The notes: generated from the letters alone by a model not told the origin. Counted from the first letter of the stretch, positions 7,399 to 15,097 are shown. The stretch: 16,849 bases of DNA from JANMDR01 sp031409495 (GCA_031409495.1 JANNXI010000144.1:1-16849), one strand, 5' to 3'. Numbers and translations are program-made.

Positions 7399-9750
7399 TT
7401 AATACGTAAATTTAATTGCAAACGAAGCATTGCGGCTTGCCTGTGTGGTGCGATCCAGCACCGCGCTGGTGCTTGATAACCCGCGTACATCGCTCCATAA
7501 CCAATATTTTTTGTCCGCTAAGTTCGCGATGCTGGCATTTAGTTGCAGCCATTTTGTGGGGTTCCAATAGGCGAATACATCCATTACGGCTGCGGCACTT
7601 GGCTGATACTGGGTGGCGCTGGCAACGCGAGTTTTGGCTGCATAGTGGGTGAGTATCGCCTCGACGCCGTAAGCTTTACTTGGGGCATCAAACTGTAGGC
7701 CAATCACACTGCGGCGCGGTGAAATGCTATCGAGTGGCGTGTTGTCTATTAAGTTATCGCCCTTTGATTCACCCACGCTAATGTTTAGCTTCAGACCCTG
7801 CGCTACATTCGCGAGTTGCCAATTTAGTTTGGCTTCCCAACCACTAATTTTTACCCGACCAAGATTAATCGATTGAAACGTAATCGGCACCGCGGCCGAG
7901 CAACGTGCATCCCCTGGGCAACTCAATTGCGTAAGGGAAGAAATAAAATCTTCGTAGCGGTTATTAAAGGCGGTGAGGTTGTAATTTAGCGCGCCAGCAT
8001 TGCCGCGCAAACCAAACTCAAAACCTTTGCTCCGTTCGGGCTTTAAGTCCGCATTAGGAATGGCCGTGTAGCCAAAGGCAAAATTGGTAAAGCCAAAATT
8101 CACATCACTATAAGGTGGGGCCCGAAAGCCTTGCGCGTATTGGCCATACAAGGTGGCTTGCGGTAACGCTTTCCAAAGCACACCAAGGCGTGGCGATACG
8201 GCGCGGTCGCTTAGTCCTTTCACGGCGACACCGACGTTATCGGCTGCAAACACGGCATCGTTCTCTGGGGTGAGTTTAAAACTATCAAAGCGCCATCCCG
8301 GTGTTACCGATATTGCCCCGTCTAGCAATGATATTTCGTCCTGTAGGTAGAACCCTGTTTGTTTAGATTGGCTCGGCGGGAAATCGCGAACCGGAAATAC
8401 GTCTGAACCTACGGTGTTACTTACCGTCGTGGCGCCAGTAGCGGTGATGATCGTTTGCTTACCATCACGCGATTCAAGAAAGCGCGTATCGGTATAGTCA
8501 AACCCTGCGCTCACGCGATGCACACTGGTGCCGAGCTCAAGGCGTTTAACGGCTTGCAGCCCTAAACCTTTAAGCGTTTGGTCAAATGCAAATTCAATGT
8601 CGCGCAAGCAGGTGTTGGTATTGGTAGTAACACCGGAACAACCTGCGGTGGTCGCATCGCGGCGTTCGTTGGTCACTTGCCGGGTTTTGCTATTTTGTTG
8701 ATATGCATTGGCGCGCAGGGTATCAATGAAACCCAACTGATTCCATTCTAAGTCCGCGCTAAAACGCGCGCGTTTGCTGCGATCTGTAGCAAGTAAAGAA
8801 GTTGTTTTAGGCGCTAGATTATTTAGTGTGGCGACATCAGTCTTGGTTGTTGCGTCAAGGCTGTCAACGGTAAATTTTAGCGTTGGGCCACCTGCATCCG
8901 TATTCCAAACTAATTTCCCTAAAGCGCTGGAACTGGCTGTATTTTGAGGGTTTGGAGCAGTGCGGTTGGCGCCGCGCGTATCCAAAGTACCAAAATTTGT
9001 AGTCTCATGGCCGTCGCGCCGTGTTGCAGAAACAAGCACTTGTACCGGCAAGTCACGCCCAAGCGCTAAGGTGCCTGTAGTGCTGCGTTCTCTATCAGCT
9101 TGTGACGCGCTAGTTTTTAAGCTGGCGTGAATTTCATTGCTGGTTTCACGCAATAAATCTGCAGGGTCTTTAGTAAAGAAGCTCACCACACCGCCTAGGG
9201 CGTCCGAGCCATAGAGGCTGGATGCTGGCCCGCGCACGATTTCTGCAGACTTTAATAAATCTGGCTCAATGCTGTTGCGGGTGGACGAGGCAAAGGAGCC
9301 GATTGAAAAACTGTCAGGCAGGCGCGCGCCATCCACTTGTAACAGAATGCGATTGCCCTCAATGCCGCGAATATTGATGCCCGTTAAACCGAACCGCGTG
9401 ACGCTATTACCAACCGAAACATTGGGCTCGTAACGAGTGAGCTCGCGAATGTCGCGCGCCAATCGCCGCTCAATCGTGGCTGCAGGAATGACGGTGACCG
9501 TTGCGGCAACGTCATCCACGCTATTGGGCGTACGCGTGCCAGATACGGTAATTTCGGGCAGGGAGAGCGTAGCTAAGAGCACTGGCGTTGCCCCATTTGC
9601 GGGAGTTTGCGCAATGCCGACAATAGGGGCGTAAAGCGCTACCAAAGCGGCGTGCAGCGCGATAGCCAGTGCTTTTTTTGGCGTCTGGTTGGTTTTGTGA
9701 GTGCGTAGAGTTGCTTTTGTGCGATGTGGTGTGGAAGCGGCGCGATGCAT
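7399..9750 (-). CDS. TonB-dependent heme/hemoglobin receptor
   Basis: A 783-residue outer-membrane receptor of the TonB-dependent hemoglobin/transferrin/lactoferrin family. After a long, basic N-terminus there is a hydrophobic export segment (about 27-47, cleavage near GIA). A likely TonB box lies in LPEITVSGTR (64-73). The plug domain (about 78-195) has NIRGIEGNRILLQVDGARLPD (126-146) and EIVRGPASSLYGSDALGGVVSF (170-191). The 22-strand barrel ends in an aromatic residue (KFTY). The FRAP box is present and followed by PNADL, a variant of NPNL, but no histidine lies between them. Two pairs of cysteines in loop regions probably form disulfides. A longer frame starts at 9798, but the ATG at 9750 has AGGA 6 bases upstream and leaves a 53-base leader from the predicted promoter. 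First gene of the operon; probably Fur-regulated. Confidence 0.9.
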   Translation of the reverse strand: MHRAASTPHRTKATLRTHKTNQTPKKALAIALHAALVALYAPIVGIAQTPANGATPVLLATLSLPEITVSGTRTPNSVDDVAATVTVIPAATIERRLARDIRELTRYEPNVSVGNSVTRFGLTGINIRGIEGNRILLQVDGARLPDSFSIGSFASSTRNSIEPDLLKSAEIVRGPASSLYGSDALGGVVSFFTKDPADLLRETSNEIHASLKTSASQADRERSTTGTLALGRDLPVQVLVSATRRDGHETTNFGTLDTRGANRTAPNPQNTASSSALGKLVWNTDAGGPTLKFTVDSLDATTKTDVATLNNLAPKTTSLLATDRSKRARFSADLEWNQLGFIDTLRANAYQQNSKTRQVTNERRDATTAGCSGVTTNTNTCLRDIEFAFDQTLKGLGLQAVKRLELGTSVHRVSAGFDYTDTRFLESRDGKQTIITATGATTVSNTVGSDVFPVRDFPPSQSKQTGFYLQDEISLLDGAISVTPGWRFDSFKLTPENDAVFAADNVGVAVKGLSDRAVSPRLGVLWKALPQATLYGQYAQGFRAPPYSDVNFGFTNFAFGYTAIPNADLKPERSKGFEFGLRGNAGALNYNLTAFNNRYEDFISSLTQLSCPGDARCSAAVPITFQSINLGRVKISGWEAKLNWQLANVAQGLKLNISVGESKGDNLIDNTPLDSISPRRSVIGLQFDAPSKAYGVEAILTHYAAKTRVASATQYQPSAAAVMDVFAYWNPTKWLQLNASIANLADKKYWLWSDVRGLSSTSAVLDRTTQASRNASFAIKFTY

Positions 9751-9802
9751 AGAAAATCCTAGTTCAGTTAGCGATAGTAAATTAAACGACCAATACATTA
9801 AT

Positions 9803-9827
9803 GCAAATAAGAATAATTCGTATTTGC
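9803..9827. promoter_or_regulatory. fur box: Fur-box-like palindrome over the heme-operon promoter
   Basis: GCAAATA (9803-9809) and TATTTGC (9821-9827) form a perfect 7-base inverted repeat around an AT-rich core. The 19-base stretch 9806-9824 (AATAAGAATAATTCGTATT) matches the Fur consensus GATAATGATAATCATTATC at 12 of 19 positions by my count. It covers the -10 box and the probable transcription start, where a Fur-Fe(II) dimer would block RNA polymerase. Confidence 0.7.
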
Positions 9828-9838
9828 GTTTAAGTCAA
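9810..9838 (-). promoter_or_regulatory. Sigma70-type promoter of the heme operon
   Basis: On the minus strand TTGACT (9838-9833) and TATTCT (9815-9810) are separated by exactly 17 bases. The -35 matches consensus at five of six positions, the -10 at four of six. Transcription would begin near 9803, leaving about 53 bases before the chosen receptor ATG. This also argues against the upstream ATG at 9798. Confidence 0.7.
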
Positions 9839-10153
9839 CAGGTTTATGTGTTGTTTGCACGGCACTGCGATTGCGTGTGGCTGCAGGCGCTGGCGTGCGG
9901 TTGTGCGCGCCGACAATTAATGGACAACGGCACGACACACTTTTGAGTGCGAAAGTTCAGCACGTTGGCAAAATTTAAACCTTGAAAATTGCGGTTTTTG
10001 AGCGAACTATTTTCGCAGTGCTGTCTCTTAGTTACAAGCTGGTTGCGGCATAGGGTCTTTGTAGATGCCCTATTTAAAGGTATTTGCAGCCTGCTATCGC
10101 AAAAATCAGAACTGATTGCCTCGTTCTAAACCACAAATTTTTATGGGCTATTT
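9839..10153. other. Intergenic region between divergent heme receptor and glycosyltransferase genes
   Basis: About 315 bases without a convincing gene. The only structure I noticed is a short inverted repeat, ATAGGG (10050-10055) and CCCTAT (10068-10073), with a 12-base loop about 80 bases before the glycosyltransferase ATG. I could not find a well-spaced promoter for the plus-strand gene, nor a second Fur-like site. Confidence 0.5.
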
Positions 10154-11269
10154 ATGAATCTCCAGTATGCCTTTACGCACAGCGCTGATGCCTTCGTACT
10201 GACGTTGTTGATCCCCTGTTACAACGAGGCCGCAAGTTTAGACTCCCTTTTTGCAGCCCTTGATCCCGCACTGCAAAACGCAAAGGCCGCTCATCCGAAT
10301 ATGTTGACTGAACTATTATTTGTCGATGACGGGAGTTGCGATGCGACGGTTGCAAACCTATTGGCGCGCCAAATACTAGATAGCCGCATTACTGTAGTCG
10401 AGCTTAGCCGTAACTTTGGTAAGGAAGCGGCGTTATCAGCGGGATTGAGCCACGCTAGTGGGGATGCCGTAATTGTGTTGGACGCTGATTTACAAGACCC
10501 GCCAGACTTAATCTGCGCCATGCTCACCCGTTGGCGCGAAGGCTTCGACGTGGTGTTGGCAAAGCGCTGCGATCGCTCCAGCGATGGGGTGGCGAAACGC
10601 GTAAGTGCCCACGCATTTTATTGGCTGCACAACCGTATTGCTGATCGCGTGCAAATACCAAGAAACGTCGGCGATTTTCGTTTGATGGATAAAACAGTCG
10701 TTGCCGCACTGAATGCGCTGCCGGAAAATCATCGCTTTATGAAAGGCCTGTTTGCGTGGGTAGGTTTTCACACCACCACAATCGAATATGCGCGCGCGCC
10801 TCGAGCGCATGGCCCATCACGATTTAATGCCGCGGCTTTACTGGCGTTGGCATGGGAAGGGATTGTCGGTTTTAGTGCGGCCCCGCTACGGCTATTTAGC
10901 TGGACAGGGTTATTCGTTTCAGCCGTTGCGCTTTTTTGGGGTGCATGGATTGCGGTGCGCACCTTGGTGTTTGGGGTGGACTTGCCAGGTTATGCCTCGC
11001 TATTGGTGTCCATCTTGTTTTTAGGTGGTGTGCAATTGCTAGGTATCGGCGTGCTTGGTGAGTATGTTGGGCGTATTTTTAGCGAGTCAAAACGTCGCCC
11101 GGCGTTTTTGGTTCGCCGCGTTTACAAATCTGACGACCAGGTTGGAAACGCGCTACAAATAGGCGCTCGCGTGGATCGACATGCATATTTTGTGGCATTG
11201 GCAGAAGCGGAAACTATCGGTGCAATTAGACCGTTTGACACTACCTTTGCCCACGTTGTTGAACGCTAA
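10154..11269 (+). CDS. Family 2 glycosyltransferase, GtrB/DPM1-like polyprenyl-phosphate sugar transferase
   Basis: A 371-residue enzyme predicted to transfer a sugar from a nucleotide donor to a polyprenyl phosphate on the cytosolic face of the inner membrane. The GT-A domain fills about residues 15-235: LTLLIPCYNEAASL (16-29), FVDDGS (56-61), RNFGKEAALSAGL (86-98), the metal/donor site VLDADLQDPP (108-117), GDFRLMDK (173-180) and RAHGPSRF (217-224). Two membrane helices follow (about 244-270 and 278-303) with the LGEYVGRIF motif (301-309) and RRPAFLVRRVY, as in GtrB, ArnC and YfdH-type proteins. The last ~45 residues after that motif are an extension I do not recognise. The next gene starts 4 bases after the stop, so the two form an operon. 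No strong Shine-Dalgarno is seen before the ATG at 10154. Confidence 0.88.
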   Translation: MNLQYAFTHSADAFVLTLLIPCYNEAASLDSLFAALDPALQNAKAAHPNMLTELLFVDDGSCDATVANLLARQILDSRITVVELSRNFGKEAALSAGLSHASGDAVIVLDADLQDPPDLICAMLTRWREGFDVVLAKRCDRSSDGVAKRVSAHAFYWLHNRIADRVQIPRNVGDFRLMDKTVVAALNALPENHRFMKGLFAWVGFHTTTIEYARAPRAHGPSRFNAAALLALAWEGIVGFSAAPLRLFSWTGLFVSAVALFWGAWIAVRTLVFGVDLPGYASLLVSILFLGGVQLLGIGVLGEYVGRIFSESKRRPAFLVRRVYKSDDQVGNALQIGARVDRHAYFVALAEAETIGAIRPFDTTFAHVVER

Positions 11270-11273
11270 GATC

Positions 11274-12950
11274 ATGACCGTAAAACCAATAGTCCACGCG
11301 AAGTACCAATGCGTCTTTGGTGCACTATTTGGCGCTGCTTTCTTTTTCTGGCTTTACCCGTTGCGGATTTTGAACCCTTCTGACTATCTGTGGCTCATGC
11401 AGGGCGATGGTGCGCAGCATTTTTTGGGTTGGCATTTTTACCGTGGCGATACGTGGCAATTTCCTGTTGGCATGAATCGTCAGTACGGTCAAGCGATGGG
11501 CAGTGCGATTGTGTTTTCTGATTCAATTCCATTGCTTGCGCTACTTTTTAAGCCCTGGGACACCTTCTTGCCAGCGCATTTTCAGTACACAGGGTTGTGG
11601 ATATTGCTTTGCTACATTCTGCAAGGGGGCTTTGCATGGAAAATTGGCGAAGCCTGCCGCTGCAGCTTCATCAGCAAATGTTGCCTTACGTTTATGTTGG
11701 TTACCGCAACCGTGCTGGTTGAACGCGCGTGGGGGCATTTCGCGTTGATGGGGCAATGGTTATTGCTTGCAGCAATTTTCGCCTACATTACTAAACAATC
11801 GGCCTTGCGTTGGGCGTTGCTCGTCATCATCACGGCCTTAGTCCACGCGTACCTTCTCTACATGGTGTTGGCTGTTTGGGCGGCAGATTGGGTTCGCAAA
11901 ACTGTGGTGGATAAATTGGTAACGTTGCCTCGCGCAGCCACGCACGCGACATTCACATTGTTAGTGCTTTTGCTTGTGATGTGGCAAATTGGCTACTTCG
12001 CTGTGGGAATTGGTGAATCTGCCTCCGGCACACAATACGGTAACTATGCAGCCGGCCTACATAGTTTGTGGAATCCCGGTTGGGGCAGCAGGTTGTTACC
12101 GCCCATTGCGGTAAGGGCTGGTACCGAAATGGAGGGTGGGGCGTATTTGGGTGCGGGAGGCTTGTTGGCGGTGCTCGTTGCGGCAATTGTTTTAGTGCGT
12201 ATTAGAACACCAATTGCAAAAACAATATGGCCCTTGCTCGGTGTCGCTTTGGTTTGTGCGGCCTTGGCACTGAGTAATAAAGTTTACTATGGCACGCTCG
12301 AGATATTCAGCTTTGCGTTGCCCGGGTTGTTGCAGGGTAAGTTGGATTTCATTCGCGGCTCGGGTAGATTGCTGTGGCTGTGTTTTTATCTGTTGCTGAT
12401 TGGGAGCTTTGCATTGTTGGCGCGTGCGCTACCCGGAACCAAAGGCAGTGCAATCGCGTTACTCATTTGCGCGGTACAAATTGTTGATTTGAGCGGTCGA
12501 GCGTCGACGTTTCGCGGGCTTTACGCGCGCCATCTTGACACCAATGCAACGCAGGCTGATACCCTGCAATCACGGTTCTGGCTCGACCCGAAGCTAAAAA
12601 ACTATCAGCACATTGTGGTGCTGCCGATGCTGCACATGGCGCCACGTTTTGCGGCTTTGGGCATGTTTGCGGCCGACCATAAAATGTCGATTAACGTCGG
12701 CTATTTTGCGCGTGTGCCGATGGCGTGTTTTGCCGAAGGGCGTGCATCAGAAGAGGCGTTTCTACAGGCAAAATTTCGGGCAAACACCTTATATATCGTG
12801 CAAAAAGCCGATATACGCGTTGCTGATGGAGCCCTACGCGAACAAGACGGCATTGGTGAGATTGATGGCATGGTGGTGGTGGCACCAAACTGGTTTGCTC
12901 GTGGCGCAACGACGTCAATTTGGCTGCGACCAATGGCGATTGCTCCCTAA
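11274..12950 (+). CDS. DUF6311-type multi-pass membrane protein, putative GT-C glycosyltransferase
   Basis: A 558-residue polytopic membrane protein resembling the DUF6311 family. Near the N-terminus is a membrane helix (about 12-30) followed by the characteristic LMQGDGAQHFLGWHFYRGDTW (41-61), then SAIVFSDSIPLLALLFKPW (77-95) and HFQYTGLWILLCYILQGGFAW (102-122). An acidic residue in the first outer loop (Asp45 in GDG) is where GT-C enzymes keep their catalytic acid. About ten more hydrophobic segments follow, then a soluble part from about residue 405. The frame is open upstream to 11181, but that would overlap the glycosyltransferase by 89 bases; the ATG at 11274 fits the family start. Coupling with the GtrB-like gene suggests it uses the polyprenyl-linked sugar that enzyme makes. 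Substrate and acceptor are unknown, and enzymatic activity is inferred. Confidence 0.75.
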   Translation: MTVKPIVHAKYQCVFGALFGAAFFFWLYPLRILNPSDYLWLMQGDGAQHFLGWHFYRGDTWQFPVGMNRQYGQAMGSAIVFSDSIPLLALLFKPWDTFLPAHFQYTGLWILLCYILQGGFAWKIGEACRCSFISKCCLTFMLVTATVLVERAWGHFALMGQWLLLAAIFAYITKQSALRWALLVIITALVHAYLLYMVLAVWAADWVRKTVVDKLVTLPRAATHATFTLLVLLLVMWQIGYFAVGIGESASGTQYGNYAAGLHSLWNPGWGSRLLPPIAVRAGTEMEGGAYLGAGGLLAVLVAAIVLVRIRTPIAKTIWPLLGVALVCAALALSNKVYYGTLEIFSFALPGLLQGKLDFIRGSGRLLWLCFYLLLIGSFALLARALPGTKGSAIALLICAVQIVDLSGRASTFRGLYARHLDTNATQADTLQSRFWLDPKLKNYQHIVVLPMLHMAPRFAALGMFAADHKMSINVGYFARVPMACFAEGRASEEAFLQAKFRANTLYIVQKADIRVADGALREQDGIGEIDGMVVVAPNWFARGATTSIWLRPMAIAP

Positions 12951-13024
12951 AGGTTCACTTCATACTCATGTAGTTTCAGGTATTGTGTACGTCTGAACCA
13001 TTTCAACTATTTTAGGTGGATACA

Positions 13025-13696
13025 ATGAAACGCAAATTACTTACCGCTTGCGTGGCAAGTTTGGCATTAAGCGGCTGCGCAGCGGTGGATGCCTTCATCA
13101 ATACCGAAGAAGCGGCTTACAAAATTATTAAGCAAGATGGTGACATTGAAATTCGTGAATACGCCAGTATTATCGTTGCCGAGACGTTTGTTACCGGCGC
13201 TTTGGAAGACGCCACGAGTAACGGCTTTCGGGCAATCGCGGGCTATATATTTGGCGCTAACATTGCTAAAAAACCTGCAAGCGGCGAGGCGTTAAACGAA
13301 AAAATTGCGATGACGGTGCCGGTAACGGTAGAAGCCGAGAATGAAAAAATCGCCATGACGGTGCCCGTGACCGTAGAAGCAAATGTCGATTCAACAGATA
13401 GCAGTAAACGCTGGCGCGTCCATTTTGTGATGCCAAGCAAATACACGATGACCACCTTGCCAACGCCAAAAAACCCCGCCGTAACCCTGCGCCAAATACC
13501 GCCACAACGCCTTGCCGCGATCCGTTTTTCCGGCTTCTCCGAAGAACCTAAGGTGCAAGAAAAGACGGAATCATTGAATGCATGGTTGGCAAAAAACAAC
13601 GTAAAAGCCATCGGCGCGCCACAACTTGCGCGTTATAACCCACCCCTTACGTTGCCGCCTTTAAGGCGCAACGAAGTAATGCGCGTCGTGGAGTAG
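13025..13696 (+). CDS. SOUL-family heme-binding lipoprotein
   Basis: A 223-residue SOUL/HBP-family protein; animal members bind heme or porphyrin, while bacterial roles are mostly unknown. The N-terminus is a lipoprotein signal with lipobox LSGC (Cys18) followed by Ala, predicting outer-membrane anchoring facing the periplasm. SOUL hallmarks: YKIIKQDGDIEIREYASIIVAET (32-54), GFRAIAGYIFGAN (67-79), two copies of NEKIAMTVPVTVEA (91-104 and 106-119), RVHFVMPSKYT (131-141) and RLAAIRFSGFS (162-172). The ATG at 13025 is chosen because AGGTGG lies about 5 bases upstream; an in-frame GTG at 13016 falls within that ribosome site. It stands alone, 74 bases after the glycan gene. Its heme-binding family and location 3.2 kb from the heme operon suggest, but do not show, a role in heme handling. 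Confidence 0.88.
   Translation: MKRKLLTACVASLALSGCAAVDAFINTEEAAYKIIKQDGDIEIREYASIIVAETFVTGALEDATSNGFRAIAGYIFGANIAKKPASGEALNEKIAMTVPVTVEAENEKIAMTVPVTVEANVDSTDSSKRWRVHFVMPSKYTMTTLPTPKNPAVTLRQIPPQRLAAIRFSGFSEEPKVQEKTESLNAWLAKNNVKAIGAPQLARYNPPLTLPPLRRNEVMRVVE
13295..13384 (+). repeat. Tandem 45-base duplication within the SOUL gene
   Basis: Two adjacent 45-base units (13295-13339, 13340-13384) encode NEKIAMTVPVTVEAE and NEKIAMTVPVTVEAN, 14 of 15 residues identical. At the DNA level most differences are in third codon positions, so the copies are not a fresh duplication. SOUL proteins commonly have two IAMT-PV segments, but the near-identity here is high. Confidence 0.85.
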
Positions 13697-13762
13697 GGGC
13701 GTTGTTTTAGTCTGTTTCAATGCTAACAATGCCGTTATTTCAGTGACCCTGCAGAGGGAAAC

Positions 13763-13790
13763 CGTCATTCCAGCCTTCGCTGGAATGACG
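13763..13790. repeat. REP-like stem-loop with perfect 12-base arms
   Basis: CGTCATTCCAGC (13763-13774) and GCTGGAATGACG (13779-13790) form a perfect inverted repeat around CTTC. The GTCATTCC(A/C/G)GC...GGAATGAC core is widespread as dispersed REP-type repeats in proteobacterial intergenic regions. It lies between the convergent SOUL and methyltransferase genes, where it could also act as a transcription end or mRNA 3' stabiliser; there is no T-run. Confidence 0.75.
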
Positions 13791-13842
13791 AAATTTGGTA
13801 TTTCGCACCAATCATTAAGTCAGCAACGCATTAGAACTGGAA

Positions 13843-15078
13843 TTAGTCATCAACCCTGCGTTCACAAAACGCAGGCGTTAAATGCGCGCGGTGTAAAGCG
13901 GGGCGGCTAAAGTCGGTCGATAGCACTGCAAACATTTGCGTTGGTTTTATGTGGCCTGCCACTATTTCGGCCTCATCGCGTGCGTGTACGGCATCAATAA
14001 ATGCGCGGTCTTCGGCAGAATTGATGTCAAAATTTGGCCCGAAGCTGCGATCTACAAACGGCGCGACGACATTGCTAAAAGGTACAAATAAATCAAAATG
14101 AAATTGCTGATTCAGCAATGGCACAACATCCTGTGCACGAATGCCTTCAAAGCCCTCTGTTGAGCAATCCCAGTTTATAAATTCTGTTTCTACACGATGT
14201 AGCTGGCGATTGTTTTTGTATTTTTCGTCCAACCCAACCCAATACTGCTCAACAATTGTTAGCGCTTCTGGCCAACGCATATGGCCGTTGCGGCCAATCA
14301 TGTCGGATGTAATTAGCACGCCGTTGCTTGGTTTAATGGCGGCTAAGGTGGCGGTAAATAAGTGCTCGAGCTCCAGTACATGATGCAGTGATTGATTGGC
14401 CATGACTGCGTCGTACGGTTTTGCGGGCAACCATTTATTGAAGTCGCCTTCTACCGGGATCACGTGCGCGGACAAGCCGGTTTCAATTGCTAACGCACGG
14501 CCACGTTCGAGCATGCTGGGGTTAAGCTCCACGCATTCAATACTGAAGTTATTGATGCCCATCGCAATCAAGCCTTGTGCCACGCGCACTTCCGTATCGC
14601 AGTTACCGGCGCCAATGCTAATGAAATGTGCAAAGGCGGTTGCATCGCGCGGCATGGCTTTCGCTAGTTGCTTAATAAAGAAGTCGTCGGGGTGGATAAA
14701 ACCGAAAGGCGTAATCATGGGCAGCAAATACTTGTTTGACCAGTAATGAAAAATATCTGGCAAGTTATGCACCACTTCATCGTGTTCAAACGTGGCGATC
14801 TCTGCAGCAACCCGTGCTGCATAACTATCGTCGTCTGAAGACGCCCTATCTTCGGGCGTCTTCAAGGTATTTGTTGATTCTTCAGGTACCACTGAAGCGA
14901 TAGGCACAAGCTCAAGAACTAACGCTGAGAGTGGCACCGCGGCGTTGCTGCGCCCCCCTAACGCGCTTAAAATTTTGCGCGCAAAGCCCAAGGTGCCCGT
15001 ATGCGCGAGTAGCGAACGGGCGAATCGAAATAGGAGAGATCTGGGTGCTATCGGTTCCGATGAAGGTGTGTTTTCCAT
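13843..15078 (-). CDS. Class I SAM-dependent methyltransferase
   Basis: A 411-residue protein with a Rossmann-type SAM-binding domain at about residues 100-290. Visible motifs: motif I ISIGAGNCDTEV (153-164), the acidic loop VELNPSM (183-189) with Glu184 to bind the ribose, GDFNKW (211-216), motif IV-like YDAVMANQSLHHV (222-234) and VLITSDMIG (254-262). The segment HNLPDIFHYWSNKYLLPMI (104-122) before the fold and the C-terminal SAEDRAFIDAVHARDEAEI (354-372) resemble methyltransferases found with glycan or secondary-metabolite genes; the substrate is unknown. The first ~90 residues hold a basic amphipathic stretch and a polar linker (EESTNTLKTPEDRASSDDD) whose DNA carries a strong hairpin. 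There is no clear Shine-Dalgarno before the ATG at 15078. It is divergent from mipA, with three PmrA-like boxes between them. Confidence 0.85.
   Translation of the reverse strand: MENTPSSEPIAPRSLLFRFARSLLAHTGTLGFARKILSALGGRSNAAVPLSALVLELVPIASVVPEESTNTLKTPEDRASSDDDSYAARVAAEIATFEHDEVVHNLPDIFHYWSNKYLLPMITPFGFIHPDDFFIKQLAKAMPRDATAFAHFISIGAGNCDTEVRVAQGLIAMGINNFSIECVELNPSMLERGRALAIETGLSAHVIPVEGDFNKWLPAKPYDAVMANQSLHHVLELEHLFTATLAAIKPSNGVLITSDMIGRNGHMRWPEALTIVEQYWVGLDEKYKNNRQLHRVETEFINWDCSTEGFEGIRAQDVVPLLNQQFHFDLFVPFSNVVAPFVDRSFGPNFDINSAEDRAFIDAVHARDEAEIVAGHIKPTQMFAVLSTDFSRPALHRAHLTPAFCERRVDD
14836..14864. repeat. Perfect inverted repeat inside the methyltransferase gene
   Basis: TGAAGACGCCC (14836-14846) and GGGCGTCTTCA (14854-14864) pair perfectly over 11 bases around a 7-base loop. 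It lies in the coding sequence of the polar linker at residues 72-81, about 215 bases after the start codon. A CGTC-N4-GACG repeat (14832-14843) overlaps one arm and could compete. Confidence 0.7.
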
Positions 15079-15080
15079 AG

Positions 15081-15097
15081 CTTAAGCATACCTTAAG
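15081..15097 (+). promoter_or_regulatory. PmrA-like box 1
   Basis: CTTAAGCATACCTTAAG is an exact CTTAAG-N5-CTTAAG, the pattern known for PmrA/BasR-class response regulators (YTTAAK-N5-YTTAAK). It lies 3 bases before the methyltransferase ATG, where bound protein could block transcription or early elongation. Because each hexamer is self-complementary, the box also reads on the minus strand. Confidence 0.6.

Noticed and set aside
9751..9798. Upstream extension of the heme receptor to the ATG at 9798
   Set aside because: No ribosome site, and it would begin about 5 bases after the predicted transcription start.
9701..9946. 81-aa plus-strand frame across the receptor start and promoter
   Set aside because: Half of it is antisense to the receptor, the rest is intergenic and overlaps the promoter and Fur site; no family resemblance.
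11181..11273. Upstream extension of the DUF6311-like gene to 11181
   Set aside because: It would overlap the glycosyltransferase by 89 bases and reads as out-of-frame sequence of that gene; the ATG at 11274 fits better.
12952..12999. GGTTCA/TGAACC inverted repeat before the SOUL gene
   Set aside because: Only 6 bases per arm with a 36-base loop; easily due to chance.
13243..13611. 122-aa open frame on the minus strand
   Set aside because: Antisense of the SOUL gene; its apparent internal repeat only mirrors the duplication of the real gene.
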